From Longimonas sp040409695 (GTDB taxonomy: Bacteria; Bacteroidota; Rhodothermia; Rhodothermales; Salinibacteraceae): 26,150 nucleotides of DNA. This document shows, in pieces, positions 1 to 8,353 of the stretch (its first letter is position 1; every line of letters starts with the position of its first letter). The notes below the pieces were generated by a model, which ran no database searches, was not told where the DNA came from, and saw only the letters and a list, made by a program, of their open reading frames with translations. A program made the translations under genes and the position numbers. Location: assembly GCF_040409695.1 (NCBI RefSeq), contig NZ_JARWGJ010000154.1, positions 1 through 26,150 on the forward strand, written 5' to 3'.

Positions 1-498
1 GCCTCCGAATCCAACAATGCAGGCTTTTATGTGGAGCACCGCGCTTCGGATGCGGATGACTACAGCGACTACACCTTTGTGGAAGGCGCTGGCACCACCG
101 ATGAACCGCAGGCATACCAGATAGCCATCGACGATCTGGAGCTGGGCGTGCACACGTTCCGCCTCCGTCAGGTGGACACCGATGGCACCACCACGCACCA
201 CGGTCCGGTGGATGCCGAGGTGACCCTCGCTGAGCCGTATCGTGTGGATGCGCCCTACCCCAACCCGGCACACGCCCAGGCAACGCTCGGCTTTGCTGTG
301 CAGGAGGCGCAACCTGTCACCGTTACGCTGTACGACGTGATGGGCCGACGCGTCCAGACGCTCTACGAGGATACTCCAACCCCCGACCGCCTCGAAACAT
401 TGCAGGTGCCTGTGGCCCCCCTCTCCAGCGGCGCCTACTTCGTACGTGTGCAGGGCGAGAACTTCACCGAAACCCGGCGCCTAACGGTGGTGCGATAA
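1..498 (+). CDS. 3' end of a secreted protein with type IX secretion C-terminal sorting domain (partial)
   Basis: The reading frame is open from base 1, so the gene starts before the window; 165 residues are visible. The first residues (NAGFYVEHR) and the following stretch (LGVHTFRLRQVDTDG) resemble the last fibronectin-III-like module that often precedes the sorting tail in Bacteroidota surface proteins. The final ~80 residues form a typical Por/T9SS domain: YPNPAHAQATLGF, then VTVTLYDVMGRRVQTL, then LSSGAYFVRVQGE and a basic end (TRRLTVVR). By family knowledge such tails direct Sec-exported proteins through the type IX system to the cell surface or medium. The catalytic or binding part of the protein is outside the window, so its activity cannot be named. 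Confidence 0.85.
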   Translation, partial: ASESNNAGFYVEHRASDADDYSDYTFVEGAGTTDEPQAYQIAIDDLELGVHTFRLRQVDTDGTTTHHGPVDAEVTLAEPYRVDAPYPNPAHAQATLGFAVQEAQPVTVTLYDVMGRRVQTLYEDTPTPDRLETLQVPVAPLSSGAYFVRVQGENFTETRRLTVVR

Positions 499-583
499 CC
501 ATACGATTGCGAAACTGTGTGGAAAGCCTTATCCTTCATCGCATTAAGGACTCCGCTTTCTTCCCCGTTCCACCAGCTACTTC

Positions 584-1975
584 ATGCTCCGCAACCTTCT
601 TGAGCGCGTTTCGGTGCCGCACACGCTGGTGCTGCTTCTCGGCTTTCTGCTTATCGCATGGACGGCCACGCACATCATTCCGGCGGGCGCCTTTGAGATG
701 ACGACCGACGATGCCGGACGCGAAGTGGTTGTGCCGGGCACCTTCGAGACGCTCGATGAGCAAAGCGGCGCTTCTATCGCCGAGCTGTTTACCGTCATTC
801 CCCGAGCGCTGGCTGATGCGCAGGGCATCATCTTCTTTGTGTTGATCGTAGGCGGCGCGCTGGCGGTGGTGCGCGAAACCGGCACCATCGACGCGATCCT
901 GGGGCGCGTGCTCGACCGCTTCGGGCAGTCGCCCTTGCTGCTCATTACAGGCGGCATGGCGATGTTCGCTGGCGCCTCGGCTACCTTCGGCATGGCCGAG
1001 GAGTACATCCCATTCGCCATCATCCTGGTGGCGCTCTGCCTGGCTATGAAGCTGGATGCCATCGTGGCTATCGGCACGATGGTCGTGGGCTATGGCATCG
1101 GGTATGGCGTGGCCCTGCTCAATCCGTTTACGCTGCTGGTAGCGCAGGATGTCGCCGATGTCGCGCCCGGTTCGGGGATGGGATACCGCGCTGCGCTCAT
1201 CGTCCCGTTTCTCGCGGTAGGCATTCACCATGTGTGGCGCTATGCGCAACGCATCCAACAGGACCCGATGCAGAGCCTGGTGCACGACGTGCCTGCCGCG
1301 CAGGAGCACGACCTGGGGGAGATCCCCGCGCTTCAAACGCGCCACTGGGGCGTCTCGGCCGTCACGCTAACCGGCCTTGGCGTGCTGGTGTGGGGCATCA
1401 TTCAGTATGGCTGGTACCTGACGGAGCTCAGCGGGCTGTTTATCGTGCTCGCGCTGGTGGCGGCTCTGGTCGGGCGGCTTGGGGCAGATGCAGCTGCAAA
1501 GGCATTTTCAAAAGGCGCGGCTCAACTTGCCGGCACGGCCCTGCTCATCGGGGTGGCCCGGGCTATCGCGCTTATCATGGAGGATGCGGAGGTGCTGCAC
1601 ACGGTCGTATATGCCGGCGCCTCGCTGCTGGAGTGGGGCACTGCCGAAGTGGCCGCCGTGGGCATGCTGTTCGTGCAGAGCGTGCTGAACCTGGTCATCC
1701 CCTCGGGCAGCGGACAGGCGTTCGTGACGATGCCGCTCATGGCGCCGATTGGCGATCTGCTTGGCGTATCCCGCCAGATCAGCGTGCTTGCCTTTCAGCT
1801 GGGCGATGGCCTCATGAATATGATCGTGCCGACCAATCCGGTGCTCATGGGCATCCTCGGACTCGCCGGCATCCCGTACGATCGCTGGCTTCGGTTCATC
1901 GGCCCGCTGATTCTGAAGCTGCTGGCCCTGAGCGCTCTGGCCCTTGTCGGCGCGGTTTGGATCGGCTACGCGTAA
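584..1975 (+). CDS. YfcC/DcuC-family membrane transporter
   Basis: This 463-residue integral membrane protein has about eleven or twelve hydrophobic segments. Its N-terminus (LLIAWTATHIIPAGAF, followed by a short soluble loop) is characteristic of the YfcC branch of the DcuC superfamily (PF03606), whose members are annotated as C4-dicarboxylate or basic amino-acid carriers. Conserved-looking helices with GASATFGMAEEYIPF near residue 130 and VIPSGSGQAFVTMPLMAP near residue 370 fit the two-repeat transporter fold. The ATG at 584 is chosen because it opens directly into the first helix. It is followed after 37 bases by an ABC-transporter gene pair on the same strand, so all three may be co-transcribed. 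The substrate cannot be read from sequence; an amino acid or organic acid is most likely. Confidence 0.85.
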   Translation: MLRNLLERVSVPHTLVLLLGFLLIAWTATHIIPAGAFEMTTDDAGREVVVPGTFETLDEQSGASIAELFTVIPRALADAQGIIFFVLIVGGALAVVRETGTIDAILGRVLDRFGQSPLLLITGGMAMFAGASATFGMAEEYIPFAIILVALCLAMKLDAIVAIGTMVVGYGIGYGVALLNPFTLLVAQDVADVAPGSGMGYRAALIVPFLAVGIHHVWRYAQRIQQDPMQSLVHDVPAAQEHDLGEIPALQTRHWGVSAVTLTGLGVLVWGIIQYGWYLTELSGLFIVLALVAALVGRLGADAAAKAFSKGAAQLAGTALLIGVARAIALIMEDAEVLHTVVYAGASLLEWGTAEVAAVGMLFVQSVLNLVIPSGSGQAFVTMPLMAPIGDLLGVSRQISVLAFQLGDGLMNMIVPTNPVLMGILGLAGIPYDRWLRFIGPLILKLLALSALALVGAVWIGYA

Positions 1976-2012
1976 CGCATTGCCCATCACCCGGCTTCTG
2001 GCCCCTCCACTC

Positions 2013-2756
2013 ATGGTTACACTCCGCAACGTCACCAAAACATTCGACACGACCCGTGCCGTCGACGATGTCTCGCTCGGCATAACCGAGGGCGAGACGA
2101 CCGTGCTCATCGGTCCCAGTGGATGCGGCAAATCGACGCTGCTGCGGCTGATCATCGGGCTCATTCAGCCGGATGCGGGCACAGTAGCTGTTGACGGCAG
2201 CCCCCTCGCGGACTCCGACATGCGTGCACTGCGTCACCGCATGGGATACGTCATTCAGGAAGGCGGGCTCTTTCCGCATCTGAGCGCCCGCGAGAACGTA
2301 GCGCTCCTGCCCCGACACCTCGGCTGGTCTACCCAGCGCATCGAAGAGCGCATCCGCACGCTGGTGGATCTGGTGCAGCTGCCGGCGGAGCGCCTTTCGG
2401 TGCATCCCCCGCAGCTGTCGGGCGGGCAGCGGCAGCGCGTGAGCCTGATGCGTGCGCTCATGCTTGACCCGCCGCTTCTGCTGCTCGACGAGCCGCTGGG
2501 CGCGCTCGACCCGCTCATCCGTGCCGACCTGCAGACCGACCTGCGGCGCATCTTCCAGACGCTCAACAAGACCGTGGTGCTCGTGACGCACAACCTGCAC
2601 GAGGCCGCCTACTTTGGCGACCAGATTGTGCTGCTACGAGCGGGCCGCGTGGCGCAGCATGCCCCCTTCCGTGCGCTTCTCGACGATCCCGCATCCCGTT
2701 TCGTGTTTGACTTTGTGCAGGCGCAGCGATCGCTCGCCTCCGCACTCGATACGTAA
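2013..2756 (+). CDS. ABC transporter ATP-binding protein, OpuCA/ProV-like (quaternary-amine uptake type)
   Basis: This 247-residue cytoplasmic ATPase powers the adjacent fused permease. It carries a complete set of ABC motifs: Walker A GPSGCGKST with Lys40, a Q-loop at VIQEGGLFPHLS, signature LSGGQRQRVSLMRAL from residue 135, Walker B LLLLDEPLGALD with Asp159/Glu160, and switch His193 in VTHNLHEA. The sequence is closest in style to osmoprotectant ATPases (OpuCA, ProV), but it ends without the CBS domains found in full-length OpuCA. An upstream in-frame start exists at 1944, inside the previous gene; ATG 2013 is preferred because the protein then begins MVTLRNVTKTF, the usual ABC start. The next gene begins 12 bases after its stop. 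Confidence 0.92.
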   Translation: MVTLRNVTKTFDTTRAVDDVSLGITEGETTVLIGPSGCGKSTLLRLIIGLIQPDAGTVAVDGSPLADSDMRALRHRMGYVIQEGGLFPHLSARENVALLPRHLGWSTQRIEERIRTLVDLVQLPAERLSVHPPQLSGGQRQRVSLMRALMLDPPLLLLDEPLGALDPLIRADLQTDLRRIFQTLNKTVVLVTHNLHEAAYFGDQIVLLRAGRVAQHAPFRALLDDPASRFVFDFVQAQRSLASALDT

Positions 2757-2768
2757 TTCCTGGCTGCT

Positions 2769-4250
2769 ATGCTTCGCTCCTTCTGCTTTGCCCTGCTTCT
2801 GTGCTGCCTTAGCGCGGGGCCTACCGCTGCCCAAGATTCGACGCTCACCGTGGGTTCAAAAGCCTTCACCGAGAGCGTGGTGCTTGGCTGGGTGGCTACC
2901 CACACACTGCGCGATACCGGCCTGCAAGTGCGGCATCGCGAACAGCTGGGCGGCTCTCGCTTTCTGTGGGAGGCGCTCGTGCGCGGCGACATCGATGCGT
3001 ATCCCGAATACACCGGCACGCTCATCGAGGAGATTCTGGCGGATGCCGACGTAAAGCCCTCCACCCTGCCTGATGTGCTGGCCCGCTACGACATCCGCAT
3101 GACCGGCGAGCTCGGCTTCAACAACACGTATGCGCTGGGGATGCGTCCGGAGCACGCTGAAGCGCGGGGCATTACGCGCATCTCGGACCTGCGCGAGCAT
3201 CCTGATCTGCAGGTAGGGTTCACCAACGAGTTCATGGATCGCGGCGATGGCTGGCCCGCGCTGCGACAGGCGTACGATCTCCCTTTCGATCCACGGGGAC
3301 TCGACCACGACATTGCATACCGCGCGCTTGCCAACGAAGCGCTCGATGTGATTGACCTCTACTCGACTGATGCCGAGATTGAACGCTACAACCTGCGCGT
3401 GCTGCGCGACGACAAGGACCACTTTCCGGACTACCGGGCGGTGCTGCTCTACCGCGCCGACTTGCACGAGCGGGCACCTGCCGCAGTCGATGCGCTGCAG
3501 GCGCTCGAAGGACGCTTTCCTGCCGACACCATGCGCGCCCTAAACGCTGAGGCCGCCGTGCAGGGGCATCCCGAACGCGAGGTTGCCGCTGCGTTTGTCG
3601 AGCACACACTGGGCATTGCGCCATCCGCTGCGATAGCCTCTGATACGCGCACCCGTCGCGTGTGGACCCGCACGCAGGAGCACCTGGCCCTCACCGGGGT
3701 GTCGCTTGTGCTGGCCGTGCTGCTGAGCCTTCCGCTTGGCATCGTCGCCGCGAAAACAGCATGGGTCGGCCCCGCCATTCTGGTGGCCGTGGGGCTCACC
3801 TACACCGTACCGTCGCTGGCGCTGCTTGCGCTAATGGTACCGCCGCTGGGCGTGGGGTACGTGCCCGCGGTAACGGCGCTGGTCATCTACAGCCTGCTTC
3901 CCATCGTGTGGAATACCTACACCGGCCTGCGCGACATCGACCCGCCGCTGCTTGCCTCGGCCCGTGCACTTGGTCTGACGGCGTGGGCTATGCTTCGCCG
4001 CGTGGAGCTTCCGCTGGCGGCCGCATCGGTCTTTGCTGGAATCAAGATTGCTGTCGTTATCAACGTAGGCACGGCCACGCTGGGAGCGCTGATTGGGGCC
4101 GGGGGATACGGACAGCCGATCCTCACCGGCATTCGTCGTGCCGATCTCGGGCTCATCCTTGAAGGCACCCTACCGGCGGCGCTGCTTACGGTGCTCTTGC
4201 TCGGACTGGTCGAACTCGCTGAGCGTGGAACAGGATACGCAGGCAGGTAG
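2769..4250 (+). CDS. Fused substrate-binding protein and permease of an OpuC/EgtU-type ABC transporter
   Basis: The 493-residue protein carries both remaining parts of the importer. Residues 1-21 form a signal peptide ending at TAA-QDS. Residues ~24-290 are a quaternary-amine binding domain (PF04069): LTVGSKAFTES, GGSRFLWEALV and GDIDAYPEYTG (73-83), NNTYALGM, and DLYSTDAEI. From about residue 302 a permease domain follows, beginning HLALTGVSLVLAVLLSLPLG, with the EAA coupling loop ASARALGLTAWAMLRRVELP near 395-415. Known fusions of this family (Lactococcus OpuABC, EgtU-type proteins) have the permease first and binding domain last, so the order here is reversed. Likely ligands are glycine betaine, choline, carnitine or ergothioneine; the choice is not resolvable here. 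The gene is followed by a family B repeat. Confidence 0.88.
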   Translation: MLRSFCFALLLCCLSAGPTAAQDSTLTVGSKAFTESVVLGWVATHTLRDTGLQVRHREQLGGSRFLWEALVRGDIDAYPEYTGTLIEEILADADVKPSTLPDVLARYDIRMTGELGFNNTYALGMRPEHAEARGITRISDLREHPDLQVGFTNEFMDRGDGWPALRQAYDLPFDPRGLDHDIAYRALANEALDVIDLYSTDAEIERYNLRVLRDDKDHFPDYRAVLLYRADLHERAPAAVDALQALEGRFPADTMRALNAEAAVQGHPEREVAAAFVEHTLGIAPSAAIASDTRTRRVWTRTQEHLALTGVSLVLAVLLSLPLGIVAAKTAWVGPAILVAVGLTYTVPSLALLALMVPPLGVGYVPAVTALVIYSLLPIVWNTYTGLRDIDPPLLASARALGLTAWAMLRRVELPLAAASVFAGIKIAVVINVGTATLGALIGAGGYGQPILTGIRRADLGLILEGTLPAALLTVLLLGLVELAERGTGYAGR

Positions 4251-4279
4251 CACAGAACAGCTTTCTTATTGCATTATTA

Positions 4280-4460
4280 GGTGGCGGTTGGCGGTTCAAT
4301 GATAAGTGGTTGTCGTGTAGCTGACACTATCGGATTCGCCCCCCCTCTGTCCAACGATCTGTCTACCGAGCTTCGCCACAGGGAGAGGGGGCTTGAACAA
4401 GACAAACCTGCAGTGCCTGATAGCCTTATCACTTAGTGTCTTAGCGTCTACCCACCACCC
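4280..4460 (+). repeat. Family B dispersed repeat, copy 1 (MITE-like)
   Basis: This 181-base non-coding unit has imperfect terminal inverted repeats: left GGTGGCGGTTGGCGGTTCA followed by ATGATAAGTGG, and, read from the other strand at the right end, GGGTGGTGGGTAGACGCTAA followed by AAGTGATAAGG. It is flanked by a probable target duplication, ATTATTA at 4273-4279 and ATTATTG at 4461-4467. Inside, CCCCCTCT (4341-4348) can pair with AGAGGGGG (4384-4391). It shares end sequences and the central CCCCCTCTGTC/GGGAGAGGGGG arms with the copy at 13068-13288. It lies between convergent genes and could end transcription in both directions; that role is inference. Confidence 0.7.
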
Positions 4461-4502
4461 ATTATTGTACGGTATTTGGTGTCCTGCTTGTTACATGTCC
4501 TC

Positions 4503-5606
4503 CTATGTGTCCTCGCGCAGATAGAGACTCACGATAAGCGGGTAGTGATCTGAGATGCGGGTTGTATCTACCTGCATGGCATGCGGCTGCCAGTGGCTAC
4601 TGGCCAGCACGTGATCGATGCGAGCGAGTGGAAAGCGAGTGTGCCAGGTAAAGCGCCAGTTTCCTCCGAGCGCAGCCGCCGGGTCGAGCCACGTACCGCG
4701 CACGTGGCGGTACTCCCAGTTGAACGGGGATGCGTTCAGGTCGCCCACAAGCAGCGTAGGCTGCGACTCCTCGTCGAGCAGAGCACGCAGCTCGCGCGCC
4801 TCGTGGGTGCGCTGCAACACGTCGCGGCGATAGACCGCCACAAGCTCCCGGAACGCCATGCGGTAGCGTCCGCGCGCGAGCAGGTTGAGTGCATGGCTTC
4901 GCTCAAAAGAGCGCAGGTGCACATTGTACACGACGATCGGTTGCCCACGCCACTCTAATTCCGAACGCATAACATGGCGCTCGATATCCTCCTGGGAGGG
5001 AAGCACGATGGGCTCCTGGTGCAGGACCGGACCTGATCGCTGAAAGAGCGGCACACGTGTATCCAGGTAGGAGGCTTCGTTCTGCTCAGGTTCGGCGTGA
5101 TAGCCTGCCGTGGCCAGCGTGTCGAGCTGATCAGAGAACGCCAGCTGCCCGCGCCGCTGAAATACGCGGATGCTCTGCATTGCGATGAGGTCGGGCGCAT
5201 GCGTGTCGGCCAGGGCGCCCAACTCGTTGCGCAGCAGCGGACGCTGATCTACAGAGCGGTCGAAGGGCGTGTAGTTGAAGCTCATTACGGTGAGCACCGA
5301 TGCTGCATCGGGACTCGTGGGGGGGCTGGGCCAGGGCAGGCTGGCGCGTGTTAGAAAGAGTGCCAGCAGCCCCGCATGTAGCGCTACGTATCCCCACCGA
5401 CCACGCAGAAGATGGATCGCTGTCGCCAGAAGCAGCCCCGCCGCCCAGAAAGGAAGCAACGAGGCCGGCAGCCACGTCCACCAGAACCATGCAGGCGGGA
5501 GAAACGCGCTTGCATAGCCTGCAGCAAAGAGCAGAATAAGTCCCACGTTTGCCAGTCCGGCCAGTCCGATAAGCAGCGTTTTCAGGAAAGAGCCACCGAG
5601 CGACAT
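4503..5606 (-). CDS. Membrane-anchored endonuclease/exonuclease/phosphatase (EEP) family protein
   Basis: The 367-residue protein begins with three hydrophobic helices (about residues 8-31, 38-62 and 70-89), then an EEP fold. Recognisable EEP motifs are VMSFNYTPFD (Asn111), IVVYNVHLRSF (His230), LLVGDLNASPF (Asp289, Asn291), ARIDHVL (Asp331, His332) and ISDHYPLIV (Asp353, His354). The motif that normally reads LQE, whose Glu binds the catalytic metal, is here DLIAMQSIRVF, so Ser145 replaces the Glu. Bacteroidota carry many membrane-anchored EEP proteins of this length with no assigned substrate; nucleic acid, phosphoinositide-like or sphingomyelin-like phosphodiesters are all possible. It lies 35 bases downstream of the AbgT gene on the same strand, so co-transcription is likely. 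Confidence 0.85.
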   Translation of the reverse strand: MSLGGSFLKTLLIGLAGLANVGLILLFAAGYASAFLPPAWFWWTWLPASLLPFWAAGLLLATAIHLLRGRWGYVALHAGLLALFLTRASLPWPSPPTSPDAASVLTVMSFNYTPFDRSVDQRPLLRNELGALADTHAPDLIAMQSIRVFQRRGQLAFSDQLDTLATAGYHAEPEQNEASYLDTRVPLFQRSGPVLHQEPIVLPSQEDIERHVMRSELEWRGQPIVVYNVHLRSFERSHALNLLARGRYRMAFRELVAVYRRDVLQRTHEARELRALLDEESQPTLLVGDLNASPFNWEYRHVRGTWLDPAAALGGNWRFTWHTRFPLARIDHVLASSHWQPHAMQVDTTRISDHYPLIVSLYLREDT

Positions 5607-5641
5607 GCGTGCAGAACGTAGCGTAACGGAGGAGCGATGGA

Positions 5642-7339
5642 TTACGGCGTATAGAAGGTGGGTGCTTCAGGGCCTACAGGAAGCCCGAGCCCAAAGACCC
5701 AGAGGTAGAACAGCGCAATCCAACCAAGCAAGAACGCGATGCTGTATGGAAGCATGGCTGATATCACCGTGCCGATCCCGATGTTCTTCTCGTAGCGTTC
5801 AGCAAATGCCAGGATGAGGCCGAAGTAGCTCATCATAGGCGTGATGATGTTCGTAACCGAGTCGCCGATGCGGTAGGCGGCCTGAATTACCTCGGGACTG
5901 TAGCCGGTGAGCATGAGCATCGGTACAAAGATGGGGGCGGTAACGGCCCACTGGGCGGAGGCGGACCCCAGCATCAGGTTGACAAACCCAGACACAAAGA
6001 TAAACCCGATGAACACGAGCGGACCGGTAAGTCCAATATCTTCAAGGAACTGCGCGCCGGTTACAGCCACGATCTGCCCGAGGTTGGTCCACCCGAAGAA
6101 CGCGACAAACTGCGCGGCAAAGAACACGATCACGATGTATAGCCCCAGCGTACTCATAGCCTCGGCCATGCCGTCGACCACATCGCGATCGCTGGTCATG
6201 GAGCCGGTCACGTATCCAAACACAAAGCCGGGAATGATAAACGCGATAAAGATAATGGACACGATACCATTCAAGAAGGGCGAGTTGAGCACCTCTCCGG
6301 TGTCGGGATTGCGAAGCACGCCTCCTTCGGGAACGATTGTAAGCGCAAGCACCGCAGTCATCCCCAGCACAGCCAGCGCGGTCCATTTCAGTCCGTTCTT
6401 TTCGTTATCGGACAGCGGCTCCAGCTGTGCATCATCGCTTAAGTCCTCAGAGGCCATCGTCGGGTCGTACTCCCCCAGGTGCGGCTCTACGATGCTCAGC
6501 GTAACCCAGGTGCCCAGGCCCGTGATCATAAACGTGCTTATGATCATAAAGTAGTAATTCACCGCTGCGTGCACCGTGTACTCGGCGTCGATGAGTTGAG
6601 CGGCCTCCTGCGTGAGCCCGGCAAGAAGCGGGTCGATTGTGCCGAGCAGAAGGTTTGCGCTGTATCCCCCCGACACCCCCGCGAAAGCAGCAGCGAGTCC
6701 GGCAAGCGGATGGCGCCCCATCGACAGGAAGACGATGGCTCCGAGCGGCACCAGCACCACGTACCCAAGCTCTGAAGCCGTGTTGGAGATCACGCCTGTG
6801 AATACGACGGAAATCGTGACGAGGCGGCGGGGCTCCAGCATAAACGAGACGATGCCCGCCCCACTCGGACGCGCCGAGGCTGCCGTGAGCACAATACCAC
6901 GCACACAGGCCTTGATGAGTCCGGAGTGCTGCGCTACCCCCACCCCGAGGAGCGCAACGAGCACCGTACCCAGCGGCGCAAATGAAGTGAAGTTTTCAAC
7001 CAGGTTCTCCACGATACGGCGCAGTCCGTCGCCGTTCATGAGGCTGATTGCCTCAATCGTCTCGTCGACGCCTGGACGCGGATCTTCGACAGCGACGCCC
7101 AGCCATTCGGCAATACCGCTGATCACCACCACGCTGAGTGCAAACAATGCAAACAGCGTAACCGGATGAGGGAGTACGTTGCCAAGCCACTCCACCACTT
7201 CCAGGAAACGGTTGATCCACCCGTCTTCCTCATCGGGTTTAGACGCATCGAGCTGTGCATTTTCTGGCGGCGCGCCGTCGGGAGCAGACTCATTAGGCGC
7301 GGCCGTAGGATCGCTGGATTCAGATTGGGGGTTCTCCAT
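5642..7339 (-). CDS. AbgT-family transporter (p-aminobenzoyl-glutamate transporter family)
   Basis: This 565-residue inner-membrane protein begins with a ~45-residue acidic, probably cytoplasmic tail and then the family hallmark WINRFLEVVEWLGNVLPHPV-TLF. Later family stretches include FTSFAPLGTVLVALLGVGVA, GYSANLLLGTIDPLLAGLTQ and, near the C-terminus, ITPMMSYFGLILAFAERYEK. Escherichia coli AbgT imports p-aminobenzoyl-glutamate, while Neisseria MtrF and relatives export sulfonamides, so either direction is possible. The frame is open to 7402, but ATG 7339 (MENPQSESSDP) is preferred because the upstream residues are Cys/Arg-rich and unlike the mature tail. It is divergent from the pyrophosphatase-like gene, with ~240 bases of shared upstream DNA, and is probably followed in its operon by the EEP gene. 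Confidence 0.9.
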   Translation of the reverse strand: MENPQSESSDPTAAPNESAPDGAPPENAQLDASKPDEEDGWINRFLEVVEWLGNVLPHPVTLFALFALSVVVISGIAEWLGVAVEDPRPGVDETIEAISLMNGDGLRRIVENLVENFTSFAPLGTVLVALLGVGVAQHSGLIKACVRGIVLTAASARPSGAGIVSFMLEPRRLVTISVVFTGVISNTASELGYVVLVPLGAIVFLSMGRHPLAGLAAAFAGVSGGYSANLLLGTIDPLLAGLTQEAAQLIDAEYTVHAAVNYYFMIISTFMITGLGTWVTLSIVEPHLGEYDPTMASEDLSDDAQLEPLSDNEKNGLKWTALAVLGMTAVLALTIVPEGGVLRNPDTGEVLNSPFLNGIVSIIFIAFIIPGFVFGYVTGSMTSDRDVVDGMAEAMSTLGLYIVIVFFAAQFVAFFGWTNLGQIVAVTGAQFLEDIGLTGPLVFIGFIFVSGFVNLMLGSASAQWAVTAPIFVPMLMLTGYSPEVIQAAYRIGDSVTNIITPMMSYFGLILAFAERYEKNIGIGTVISAMLPYSIAFLLGWIALFYLWVFGLGLPVGPEAPTFYTP

Positions 7340-7576
7340 AACTACAGGTTCAACGGATAAGACACACAAGCCGCATCGCGCCGCACAGCGCCGAGCGGAC
7401 ATTTCTGTTACACGCTATCCATACACGCAGAAGCAGCGTGTATGATCAGAGTACATTCACCCTCCCTCCATAGCAGGAACGCACAACCCCGGTTCCTTCG
7501 TTGCCGTTTTGGGTCTGCCTGTCGCTATCGTTCTGGCACGCTCTACAACGTACCCTTTCTTGCTTCATACCCACCT

Positions 7577-7987
7577 ATGGTCGTTGCCCATACCGATTAC
7601 ACCGCTCTCATCGCTGATCGTGTTCGGTGGATGCGTTGGGAGGCGATGATTGAAGAGCGTGGCCTCCACATTGACCGCCCCGCCCGCACCGCGCACCCGG
7701 ACTACCCGACGGTGATCTATCCGGTTGACTATGGATATATTCCTGGCACATGTGGTAGCGACGATGAGGCGGTCGACTGCTTTCGAGGAACGGCACCAAC
7801 CGGGCTCGTTGCGCTTCTTCTGACAACCGACCACCGGGCTGGTATACGACAGGGCAAGTGGCTCTATAACTGCACGCCTTCAGAGATCTACACGGTGCAC
7901 GGCTTCATCAACTATGCCCCCAAGCTACTTGAAGGGCAGCTGGTGATGCGCCAGCCCATGCACACGCTCTGGGAGGACCTACTGTGA
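7577..7987 (+). CDS. Short inorganic pyrophosphatase-like protein
   Basis: The 136-residue protein contains a family I pyrophosphatase-like core: HPDYPTVIYPVDYGYIPGT followed by GSDDEAVDCFRG, which parallels the classical YPxNYGFIPxT and DGDPLDVLV motifs. The spacing Asp-x-Glu-x-x-Asp of the metal-binding segment is retained, but the downstream metal-binding region of full-length enzymes (around E. coli Asp97/Asp102) is absent, and the protein ends with CTPSEIYTVHGFINYAP and a helical tail. Similar short proteins are often annotated as inorganic pyrophosphatase without proof of activity. The frame is open upstream to 7442, but ATG 7577 is preferred because residues before it are Arg/Cys-rich and unlike the family. 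It appears monocistronic. Confidence 0.72.
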   Translation: MVVAHTDYTALIADRVRWMRWEAMIEERGLHIDRPARTAHPDYPTVIYPVDYGYIPGTCGSDDEAVDCFRGTAPTGLVALLLTTDHRAGIRQGKWLYNCTPSEIYTVHGFINYAPKLLEGQLVMRQPMHTLWEDLL

Positions 7988-8238
7988 GAGGAAGGCCCGC
8001 CACGAGAAAGCATGATGTAAAAAGCATAATGCAACATGATGTAAAGCGCAATACGACGGCGTCTCCACGCAGAGGTCACAAACGCTTCAAGAAATCTCGG
8101 CGCAGCACCGGGCACATCTGGTTGCACCGGATCATTGTAAGTGTTACGTTGTCTGATCGTAATAGGCAACACGCACAGAGCGGCTTTAGCACAAGTAGTT
8201 AGTGCTTGCTAATATATCTGGTGCTCAGTGTCGTGCAT
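7988..8238. other. Intergenic region upstream of the tRNA pair
   Basis: No convincing gene is present. The only notable feature is an 11-base sequence, CATGATGTAAA, occurring twice near 8010-8045 with a related CATAATG between. A small open frame from 7984 has no recognisable protein features. The tRNA promoter must lie near the AT-rich 8205-8220 stretch, but no clear consensus could be assigned. Confidence 0.4.
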
Positions 8239-8311
<73 letters not shown>

Positions 8312-8353
8312 CTGGTATGTACGACGTACAACCTTCGTACGCATGCACTTATT

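Noticed and set aside
536..1345. A 269-codon minus-strand open frame opposite the YfcC gene
   Set aside because: Strongly His/Arg/Gln-rich antisense shadow of a transmembrane protein; no domain.
7984..8202. Small 72-residue open frame between the pyrophosphatase-like gene and tRNA-Lys
   Set aside because: Basic, low-information sequence with no similarity that I recognise and no start signal; it lies where the tRNA promoter is expected.
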